DNA of 39,380 nt from JAKFXL01 sp947085765 (GTDB taxonomy: Bacteria > Pseudomonadota > Gammaproteobacteria > Tenderiales > Tenderiaceae), in NCBI GenBank assembly GCA_947085765.1, contig CAMTXZ010000143.1:1-39380 (forward strand). Reading direction: 5' to 3'. Position numbers and translations under genes: made by a program. A model generated the notes under the pieces. It saw only the letters and a list, made by a program, of their open reading frames with translations. It was not told where the DNA came from and searched no databases. This document shows positions 1-6,937 of this stretch, piece by piece (positions within the stretch are counted from its first letter, which is position 1; every line of letters begins with the position of its first letter).

Positions 1-41
1 AGATACCAAGGCCATCACCCCAATGGACAAATAGTGACATA

Positions 42-85
42 TAAAAAAGCAGAAGGGCCGTGATCTCATCACGGCCCTTCTGCTT
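42..85 (-). terminator. Rho-independent terminator of the chemoreceptor gene
   Basis: A perfect 18-bp stem (47-64 paired with 68-85) closes on a 3-nt loop. Read on the minus strand it is followed directly by a run of six T. It lies 18 bp past the stop codon of the chemoreceptor gene, as expected of an intrinsic terminator. Confidence 0.9.
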
Positions 86-103
86 ACACTACCTTGAGTC
101 TGA

Positions 104-1975
104 TTACACCTTGAAGTGGGCAATCAACTGCTGCAACTCACTGGCAAGCTGTGCCAGTTCGTCACTACTGGCGGCAGTCTTTTGCGCCGCAGCGGCAGAG
201 ATTCCAGCCAAATCGTTCACACTAACGATGTTTTTATTAACCTCTTCCGATACCGCGCTCTGCTCTTCGGCAGCAGCGGCAATCTGTTCATTCATGGAGA
301 CGATGGTACTTACTGCTGTGGTAATGGTCATCAGTGCCTGCTCGGCCTTGGCTGCCTTCTCCATGCTCTCCTGCGCTGCTTCATGGCCACCCGCCATGGT
401 CTTGACAGCATTACTAGCACTGGACTGGAGCCGCTCAACAATCTTGCGAATTTGAAGAGTCGAGTCCTGGGTGCGACTGGCAAGACTGCGCACCTCATCC
501 GCCACCACTGCAAAACCACGCCCCATCTCACCGGCACGGGCCGCCTCGATTGCGGCATTCAGAGCCAACAAATTGGTCTGTTCGGCAATATCACGAATCA
601 CCCCCAGAACCGTACCCACACTACCGGTATCTGCTTCAAGGGTGGCAATCACATTGCTGGCGCGCTCTGCCTCCCCGGCTAGGTGTTTCATCGCCTTAAT
701 TGATTCACTCACTATGTTACGGCCCTGGGCGGCCACCTCATCCGCCTCTTTGGCAGCATCTGCAGCAGTGGCGGCATTCTTGGCAACATCGTGGGCAGTG
801 GCCGACATCTCATTCACCGCTACCGCCATCTGATTACTTTCATGCTGCTGCTGACTGGCAGCATGGCCGGTCTCTTCAGTCACTGCCGCCAACTTTTTGG
901 CCGAGGCGGCCAACGCCACCGAATTGCGGGAGATCGCCTCCACCTGGTTGCGCAGGCTTTGCACCAGAGTTGCAAGTGCCCCGCCAAACATCCTCAGTTC
1001 ACTCAGCCCTCTGCTCTCCACATTGATAGTTAGGTCGCCTTTGGCGGTCTGATCCATCTGCTGTAGTAGCACCTTCATCGGGGCAAACAGATGGCGCGAC
1101 AACAACCAAAGGCTGATGCCGATGCAGACCACCATCAACACCACAAAAGCGGCAAGTATAATGGCGCGGGTCTTTGACAGGTCGGCGTAAAACTGCTGCA
1201 TATCTTCAAGCATGACCAGCGTGAGCAATGGCTCACCGTCTGACGTTTTCAAAACATGTTCAATCGGCAGGGTGGTAGCGCTCTGCTTTTCAGCCCAACC
1301 CTCACTCTGGAAAATTTGCTTACCGCCACTATCAACAATGGTCAGTGGCAGGTTAATTATCTCCGCCACATCAACCAGGTTGTGGGCAGGATTCACCACC
1401 AGCTCGATATAACCATTCACTGACAGTCCGCCCAACGGAGTCAACACCGAAAACATGGCCCCCTGTTCAGACATCCAGAGACCACTGACCGCCTTTAAAC
1501 GCTCAGCACCCTCACGGGGTTTGGCCTTGTCATAGATAGATTTGGGCAGCTCTGATGCTAGCCCCGAAACACCCTCCTGACTCTGCATAACCAGATTTAG
1601 ATCAACGTCATAAACCCGCAGCTTCTTTACATCCAGGGTGCGTGCCGTCACAAAACGCTGGTGAAACTGTCCATTCAACGCTGTTTGTAACTCGCCCTTA
1701 GCCACCTCATCCGAAGGGTCGCGAATAATGGCCGAGAGTGGCGCACTCAACTCACCCTTGGCACCACGCCCCATATCGAGCACATTCACTTCAAGTACAT
1801 CAATAGACTGCTGGGCCGAAAGCGCAACGATACGAGAGAGCGTCTGCTCCTGAGCACTGAGCGCCGCATCCCGAAACATAACGGCACTGATCACCGACAG
1901 GGTGATCGCACAAATCCCCAGAAACGCTAACAACGTAACGCTAAGCTGCTTGATTGAAATTCGGCTGATCGACAT
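104..1975 (-). CDS. Methyl-accepting chemotaxis protein
   Basis: This 623-aa inner-membrane chemoreceptor should sense a periplasmic signal and control a CheA/CheW phosphorelay. One N-terminal membrane segment (about residues 10-32) and a second near 275-295 enclose a periplasmic region of roughly 240 residues whose ligand cannot be told from sequence. A HAMP linker follows, then a long helical signalling domain. The diagnostic hairpin tip is present (IAEQTNLLALNAAIEAARAG, then GRGFAVVADEVRSLA, near residues 465-500). The start has a good ribosome site (AAGGAAG, about 8 nt upstream). The rhodanese gene lies 77 bp upstream on the same strand, so co-transcription is possible. No CheW- or CheR-binding pentapeptide is seen at the C-terminus. 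Confidence 0.95.
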   Translation of the reverse strand: MSISRISIKQLSVTLLAFLGICAITLSVISAVMFRDAALSAQEQTLSRIVALSAQQSIDVLEVNVLDMGRGAKGELSAPLSAIIRDPSDEVAKGELQTALNGQFHQRFVTARTLDVKKLRVYDVDLNLVMQSQEGVSGLASELPKSIYDKAKPREGAERLKAVSGLWMSEQGAMFSVLTPLGGLSVNGYIELVVNPAHNLVDVAEIINLPLTIVDSGGKQIFQSEGWAEKQSATTLPIEHVLKTSDGEPLLTLVMLEDMQQFYADLSKTRAIILAAFVVLMVVCIGISLWLLSRHLFAPMKVLLQQMDQTAKGDLTINVESRGLSELRMFGGALATLVQSLRNQVEAISRNSVALAASAKKLAAVTEETGHAASQQQHESNQMAVAVNEMSATAHDVAKNAATAADAAKEADEVAAQGRNIVSESIKAMKHLAGEAERASNVIATLEADTGSVGTVLGVIRDIAEQTNLLALNAAIEAARAGEMGRGFAVVADEVRSLASRTQDSTLQIRKIVERLQSSASNAVKTMAGGHEAAQESMEKAAKAEQALMTITTAVSTIVSMNEQIAAAAEEQSAVSEEVNKNIVSVNDLAGISAAAAQKTAASSDELAQLASELQQLIAHFKV

Positions 1976-2052
1976 GGTTCTATCTTCCTTAAACTCTCAT
2001 CTCCGAGTATCTCTCCCTTGCAAGGGAGGGAGACTATGCCCCGCTAAGATGC

Positions 2053-2478
2053 CTACTGGGCAACAGGGAAGCCTTTTGCAAGCCACTCCTCCCAACCACC
2101 ACGGAACCAATAGATTTTGCTGTAACCAGCCTTGATGGCCACCTCGGCGGCTTTGCCGCTGCGGCCGCACTTAACGCCATTACAGAAGAAGACCACGGGT
2201 GCGGCCTTGTTCGGTACAACCTTCGCCAGCGTCTCCGGAGTGGTCTCCGTATCTACCAGATGTTTGGAACCCTCGATAAAACCCTTGCCACGATCACTGC
2301 CCTTGCGGGAGTCAATGATCACCAGATCGGGGTGTTTCTCCACCAGCGATATCAGCTGTTCAGCCGAGATCTTGGTCGTGCCGGGAACGGCATCGGGAAC
2401 ATCCTCTGCCGCCTGCACAGAGGCCATCATGGCAACTGAAATAAATAGTGCTGAAATAGTTTTAAACATCGTACTCAT
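2053..2478 (-). CDS. Secreted single-domain rhodanese-like protein
   Basis: A 141-aa protein with an N-terminal signal peptide (MSTMFKTISALF to about VQAAED) followed by one rhodanese domain, so it should act in the periplasm as a sulfurtransferase or sulfur carrier. The start at 2478 is chosen because AAGGAGAAG (2485-2493) sits 6 nt upstream and the signal peptide begins there; a longer frame upstream adds a non-signal extension. The active-site loop reads FFCNGVKCGRSGK. It has a cysteine at the expected place but a second cysteine and a longer loop than the classical CxxGxRS form, and the C-terminal RGGWEEW motif is typical of rhodaneses. Substrate unknown. Confidence 0.88.
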   Translation of the reverse strand: MSTMFKTISALFISVAMMASVQAAEDVPDAVPGTTKISAEQLISLVEKHPDLVIIDSRKGSDRGKGFIEGSKHLVDTETTPETLAKVVPNKAAPVVFFCNGVKCGRSGKAAEVAIKAGYSKIYWFRGGWEEWLAKGFPVAQ

Positions 2479-2748
2479 TTTTAACTTCTCCTTAACTTTA
2501 ACAATGATGGACCGAGAAAGACCAATTGTCACAGTCAGATATCGACCTTGTAGATCGAACCTTTAACGCCATCAAAAGGCCATACAGACAAGCGATAAAT
2601 ATTTTATAAAAAGTACGGCAAAGGAGTTTCAACGCAACAGGCCGCCAAACAAAAAGCATCCAGGACCGGCCACGACAAAACAGACAAGCAGTTATCGAGG
2701 GCCATTAACGACAGAAATGATACGGTTTTTTATCAGCCGCACATCGTG

Positions 2749-3552
2749 CTATCTCTTGCCCCCCATCCCCTCAATGACATCCAGCTCTGCCATGCTGAAA
2801 CCTGCCTGCAAGCGCGCCGCATAATTAAATGGCCCACGCAGATTGCACTGATACTCGTTGAGCAGTTCAATAAAAGTTGCCTGCATATTCAGGCCGCGCT
2901 GAGCGCAAAAATAGTTAAACCAGCGTGAACCGATCTCAACATGAGCTATCTCTTCGCGCAGGATGATCTCCAGCACTGCGATGCTCTTTTCATCCCCCAC
3001 ATTCCGCAGTTTGTTAATCATGGCCGGTGTCACGTCAAGGCCACGCGCCTCCAATACCCGTGGCACCAGCGCCATCCGCACCATCGGGTCAAAGGCGGTC
3101 TTGACCGCCATATCCCACAGACCGTTGTGGGCAGGCAGGTCACCATAGTTGCAATCAAGCTCGTGCAACCTTTTTTGCAACAAGCCAAAGTGGTGTGCCT
3201 CCTCATCGGCGACACGTACCCAGTCGCTGTAGAACTGTGGTGGCAGATCACGAAAGCGGTAGGCCGCATCCCAGGCGAGATCGATGGCATTAAATTCGAT
3301 ATGGGCGATGGCATGCAGCAGCGCCGCACGTCCTTCCGCCGTACCGAGTCGGCGTCTTGGCACGGCGGTTGGAGAGACCAGTTCAGGCCGCGCGGGTCGA
3401 CCCGGCTCACCCATCGGTTGCGGCGGACTGTTTGCTTGCAACGAGAGTTGGCCATCGCGCCACGCCTGCGCTGTGGCGTGAGTGAGGGTCAATTTATCTG
3501 CCACACTGCTGGCGGCCAGACACGCGGCGGCACGATCAAAGAGACTCTCCAT
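2749..3552 (-). CDS. DUF455 ferritin-like di-iron protein
   Basis: This 267-aa protein matches the DUF455 family, which belongs to the ferritin-like four-helix superfamily. The metal-ligand pattern is visible as three helical motifs: IEFNAIDLAWDAA, DEEAHHFGLL and REEIAHVEIGSRWF. These provide Glu and ExxH ligands for a di-iron centre. The biochemical role of the family is not established; relationship to MiaE-type tRNA hydroxylases is by fold only. The ATG overlaps the stop of the upstream TPR gene by one base (TGATG), so the two are translationally coupled. The first 14 codons are repeated almost exactly at 10806-10847 after another TPR gene, which marks a duplication. Confidence 0.88.
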   Translation of the reverse strand: MESLFDRAAACLAASSVADKLTLTHATAQAWRDGQLSLQANSPPQPMGEPGRPARPELVSPTAVPRRRLGTAEGRAALLHAIAHIEFNAIDLAWDAAYRFRDLPPQFYSDWVRVADEEAHHFGLLQKRLHELDCNYGDLPAHNGLWDMAVKTAFDPMVRMALVPRVLEARGLDVTPAMINKLRNVGDEKSIAVLEIILREEIAHVEIGSRWFNYFCAQRGLNMQATFIELLNEYQCNLRGPFNYAARLQAGFSMAELDVIEGMGGKR

Positions 3553-5267
3553 CAGCCTGGTTCCTTCTGTTGGTTCGTCTCATGTCCGGCGCGTAAATCA
3601 GACAACGCCGCTGCCACCCGTTCGATCAGTTGCGGCCACGGCTCACCCAGCGACTGCCTGAACAGCCGTGCCGTTGGATACCACGGGCTATCATCACGCT
3701 CCAGCAGCCAACGCCACTCGGGTGATGAGTAGATCAATATCCAGACCGGCGCAGCCAACGCCCCGGCGAGATGTGCCACTGAGGTATCCACACTGATCAC
3801 TAGATCAAGATTGGCAATCGCTGCCGCCGTATCATCAAAATTGTGCAACGCTGGCCCCAGATCCACCAAGCCCCACTGCTCAATCAATTCACTGCCCGCC
3901 GCCGCCTCTTTTTGCAGACTATATATTGTTACATCGGGAAGCGCGGTCAGCGAAGCAAAGGCCGCTAACGTGGTGGAACGCATACGATTGGCGACATTTT
4001 TTGCCGCCCCGGCCCAGACCAGACCAATCTTAAAGTTACCGTTGTTGCTGCTGTTGATGCGAGTACGCCACGCCGCCACACGCTCGGCGTCCGCATGTAA
4101 ATAAGGCACAGCAGCAGGAATACTCTCCAACGTTGTGCCCATGAGGTGCGGCAGACTCATCAGCGCAATATGAAAATCAAACGACTGCTGTTGCGCCTTG
4201 TCGTAATCGCGAACCACCACCTCCAGCCCCGGCATCCGACCAAACAGACCGGCAAGTTCTGCCATGCAGTGAAAGATCACCCGCGCCCCTTGTGCAACCA
4301 GCAGTGGCAGATAACGACCAAACTGGATCGTGTCACCAAAACCCTGTTCGGCATAGACCAGGAGGGTGCGGCCGTTGAGTGGTTCGCCCGCCCAGCGCGG
4401 CTGAGAAAATTCACCGGGCCACATCTGCCTGAGCCAATCGTCACTATGCTGGCGCCACTCATACTCCTGCCACCCCGAGGTAAACTGCCCCGCCAGCAAC
4501 AGCAGCAGCGACCGGTTCCAGTGGCCGTTCACCGCATCGGGATTGACCGCAAGCAGTTGCTGGTAACACTGCATCGCCTCGGCATAACGCTCCTGTTCGG
4601 CATACAACGCACCAAGACTCAGCAGATAGCTCTCACGCTCTTGTGGCGCCAGCGCCACCAGTTGCTGATAGCAGCGCAACGCCTCATCGAAACGGCGCTG
4701 CTCTTTGTGAATGTGACCTAACTCAAAGTAGGCAAGCGCCGCGTTGCCATTCAGCTGCAACGCCCGCTCACACTGCTCGGTTGCCGCCGCATACTCGCCC
4801 TTTACCCGCAGCAACCGCGCCAGGCCAATGTGAATCCCGGCATCCTGCTCATCCAACAGCAGCGCAGCACGATAGAGCTTCTCCGCCTCGCCCTGCTCGC
4901 CCAGCGCCTCATAGAGATGACCGAGTTGATAGTGACCATCCAGCGCCGCCGGTTTTAAAACAAGGTAGTATTGATAGTGTGGCAGCGCCTCGCGCAAACG
5001 GTTTTGCAGCACCAGCAGCCGCGCCAGATTCAGCTGCGCCTGTGGCAGCCGCGCATTAAGCAGCAGCACTCGCCGGAACGCCGCCTCCGCCGCCTCCAGA
5101 TTGCCCAGCATGCCGGCAATCGCACCCAGATTGAGCCATGCCTCATAATCGGCAGGGGCCTGACGACAGATACGCTCATAGGCCGCTTGAGCCTGCGGCA
5201 ACTGATTGGCCTGTAACAGCTGCGCCGCCTTCTGCTTGGCTTTAGTAATGGCATGTGGTTTTTTCAT
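3552..5267 (-). CDS. TPR protein with glycosyltransferase-like domain (copy A)
   Basis: A 571-aa soluble protein. Residues about 10-260 are tandem tetratricopeptide repeats (recurring LG/LA-x-A-EA patterns about 34 residues apart). From about residue 298 a Rossmann-like domain follows with LLVYAEQGFGDTIQFGRYL and, near 490-505, VISVDTSVAHLAGAL, the pattern of GT9-like (heptosyltransferase-like) sugar-nucleotide enzymes. A glycosyltransferase acting on a protein or surface glycan is a reasonable inference; substrate unknown. Two paralogues lie at 10851-12551 and 13755-15158 with the same layout and C-terminal signatures (WRWLLxRDDSPWYP). It is coupled to the DUF455 gene downstream. The AAGAG ribosome site is about 7 nt from the ATG. 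Confidence 0.87.
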   Translation of the reverse strand: MKKPHAITKAKQKAAQLLQANQLPQAQAAYERICRQAPADYEAWLNLGAIAGMLGNLEAAEAAFRRVLLLNARLPQAQLNLARLLVLQNRLREALPHYQYYLVLKPAALDGHYQLGHLYEALGEQGEAEKLYRAALLLDEQDAGIHIGLARLLRVKGEYAAATEQCERALQLNGNAALAYFELGHIHKEQRRFDEALRCYQQLVALAPQERESYLLSLGALYAEQERYAEAMQCYQQLLAVNPDAVNGHWNRSLLLLLAGQFTSGWQEYEWRQHSDDWLRQMWPGEFSQPRWAGEPLNGRTLLVYAEQGFGDTIQFGRYLPLLVAQGARVIFHCMAELAGLFGRMPGLEVVVRDYDKAQQQSFDFHIALMSLPHLMGTTLESIPAAVPYLHADAERVAAWRTRINSSNNGNFKIGLVWAGAAKNVANRMRSTTLAAFASLTALPDVTIYSLQKEAAAGSELIEQWGLVDLGPALHNFDDTAAAIANLDLVISVDTSVAHLAGALAAPVWILIYSSPEWRWLLERDDSPWYPTARLFRQSLGEPWPQLIERVAAALSDLRAGHETNQQKEPG

Positions 5268-5546
5268 AACTACTCTTAACCCAAAAATATTGGTCTATTA
5301 TGAGTGCTGCGCGGCCTGTTTTGATAGGCGTCAAAAGCACCCGGCCGATACCAAAGATCAATAAACCTAACAAATCCAGCGATAGTAAAACAATGTAATA
5401 ACCCCGACTCAAAACTTGTACCCGCGGGACAGAAGTTATAAAGTGCGCCACACAAAGGGTGTTCAGCAACACCAGTCAAGTACCGTCTCACAATTCCATT
5501 GTGCTACAAACCAACGTTTTATCGTCAACCTTCAGGAGTAATTGCA

Positions 5547-6401
5547 ATGACTGCAAAAAAACCATTTCATCTGATCCCAGCTTTTCTTATCGTCGCCTCG
5601 GCACTGACCATCGTTGGTTGCTCAAAATCAGATACCGACAACAGCGCCCATGAAGAGCAATCAAGCTCACTGATCAACGATTTAACTGATACGACAGAAC
5701 AGGCCACCCAAGACGTAACAACACTGATATCAGAGACAACCGACAGCGTTACTGATGCCGCCAGCAATGCCGCAGCCGATGTTGAAGCGGCGGGCACCAA
5801 GGCCGTTGAGAGCGCCACCAGCGCCGTAGAAGAGGGGGCCACAGCGGTCAGCAGCGCCGCCGCCACAGCCACCAAAACAGTCACTGAAAAAGCTGCTTCA
5901 GTCACCGCCGACGTCAAAACCAGCGTTAACGAAACCACTGCCAAAGTTGCCGAGACCAGCAGCAGCGCAGCAAAAGTAGTGACAGAAAAGGCCGCCGCAA
6001 CTAAAACCGCCGTCAGCGATGCTAGCGCCAAGGTTGCCGCAACCGGCAGTAGCGCAGTAGCCGCTGTCACAGAAAAAGCCGCCGATACCAAAACAGCCGT
6101 CACCAGCAAAGTGGCTGCCCTGGCGCCTGCCTCCGGCGGCAGTCAGGTGGAGATGTTGGAGCTTGCCAAAAAGAGCGGCTGCCTCGCCTGCCACTCCATC
6201 GAGAAAAAGATTGTTGGCCCAGCCTGGCGTGATGTGGCTGCCAAGTATCGCGGCATGAGCGACGCCAAAACCAACATCATCCACAGCATCACCAACGGCA
6301 GCACCGGCAAGTGGGGCACCTTTGCCATGCCTGCCAATTCGCCACGTGTCTCAGATGAAGACATCGCCACACTGGCCGGGTTTGTACTCTCACTCAAATA
6401 A
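5547..6401 (+). CDS. Lipoprotein with repetitive stalk and C-terminal cytochrome c domain
   Basis: A 284-aa predicted lipoprotein. The start at 5547 is supported by CAGGAG at 5533-5538 and by the lipobox LTIVGC right after a hydrophobic segment. Residues about 25-195 are rich in Ala, Thr, Val, Ser and Lys, with three units beginning VTEKAA (at 5880, 5979 and 6066), a low-complexity helical stalk reminiscent of LEA-like repeats. Residues about 200-284 form a class I cytochrome c: heme site CLACH at 212-216, the VGPAW segment, and FAMPAN offering the axial Met. It should therefore be a periplasm-facing, membrane-anchored monoheme electron carrier. No redox partner gene is adjacent. A strong terminator follows. 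Confidence 0.88.
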   Translation: MTAKKPFHLIPAFLIVASALTIVGCSKSDTDNSAHEEQSSSLINDLTDTTEQATQDVTTLISETTDSVTDAASNAAADVEAAGTKAVESATSAVEEGATAVSSAAATATKTVTEKAASVTADVKTSVNETTAKVAETSSSAAKVVTEKAAATKTAVSDASAKVAATGSSAVAAVTEKAADTKTAVTSKVAALAPASGGSQVEMLELAKKSGCLACHSIEKKIVGPAWRDVAAKYRGMSDAKTNIIHSITNGSTGKWGTFAMPANSPRVSDEDIATLAGFVLSLK

Positions 6402-6430
6402 AACAGCGAATTCAAACTTCACCCCCTCAA

Positions 6431-6467
6431 CACAGATGGGCGCCGCAGGGCGCCCATCTGTGTTTTT
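6431..6467 (+). terminator. Rho-independent terminator after the cytochrome gene
   Basis: A 14-bp perfect stem (6431-6444 with 6449-6462) closes on a GCAG loop and is followed by TTTTT. It lies 29 bp after the stop codon of the cytochrome lipoprotein gene. Confidence 0.92.
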
Positions 6468-6757
6468 GAACGTGAGAATATTTTTTCTCATGAATGTAGC
6501 CGCTTCACCATACCGGCGCGCAACGGCTTCAAAACGACGTAGTGTGATAATAAAAGACCTGACCCCCGTTTTTTGCATTCGGCAACGTAATGCGGGCGTG
6601 GCATGGCATGGCGGACTCCGGCGGGTTGAGGACGGATAAGGCAAACTAGCAGAGAGTAGCAGGACCTATTAAACCGCGGTCCCCAATGCTGTTTCTTGCG
6701 CGTAGAGCAGAGCAGGTCGGCGGTCCACGTTTTCTGTGAAGTCGCAGGGTGGATTCC

Positions 6758-6800
6758 ATGCACCATTGTTGTGGTCGATCAGTCAGTGGTAATGGTGCAT
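6758..6800. repeat. Inverted repeat in the gene-free stretch
   Basis: Perfect 10-bp arms ATGCACCATT and AATGGTGCAT are separated by 23 bp. There is no T-run on either side, so it is not an ordinary terminator. Function unknown. Confidence 0.5.
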
Positions 6801-6899
6801 AGAAGGCACTCTACATGACTTAGCGTGAGTCTAAATTGAGGTGCGCATTCAAAACCGCCCCCCTTTTTGCGAACGCCCCCATTCATCTTCTCAACCTAA

Positions 6900-6923
6900 G
6901 ATGGCTGGTATGTACCAGCCATC
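6900..6923 (-). terminator. Hairpin downstream of the protease gene
   Basis: An 11-bp perfect stem (6900-6910 with 6913-6923) lies 14 bp beyond the protease stop codon. On the minus strand only a short T pair follows, so it may stabilise the mRNA end or be a weak terminator. Confidence 0.5.
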
Positions 6924-6937
6924 CGGTTAAGAGACAA

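Larger units (their letters stand above)
6468..6937. other. Gene-free intergenic stretch, possible mobile-element debris
   Basis: About 470 bp between two convergent genes with no credible coding frame. It contains the string AAAAGACCTGACCCC (near 6552-6566), which resembles sequence often found beside IS200-like/REP-associated transposases. It also holds an inverted repeat with 10-bp perfect arms at 6758-6767 and 6791-6800, and a hairpin next to the protease stop. The identity as a decayed element is a guess from appearance only. Confidence 0.35.

Noticed and set aside
2013..2028. CTCCCTTGCAAGGGAG perfect 16-bp palindrome between the rhodanese and chemoreceptor genes
   Set aside because: There is no loop for a stable RNA hairpin, no T-run, and no known operator match; it may be chance.
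5567..6109. A 180-codon antisense frame opposite the cytochrome stalk, hydrophobic throughout
   Set aside because: It is the reverse reading of an Ala/Thr-rich repeat, which automatically yields Ala/Val/Ser-rich text.
6390..6766. Short minus-strand frames (84 and 92 codons) in the gene-free stretch
   Set aside because: They lack ribosome sites and recognisable motifs, and they run through the terminator or the inverted repeat.
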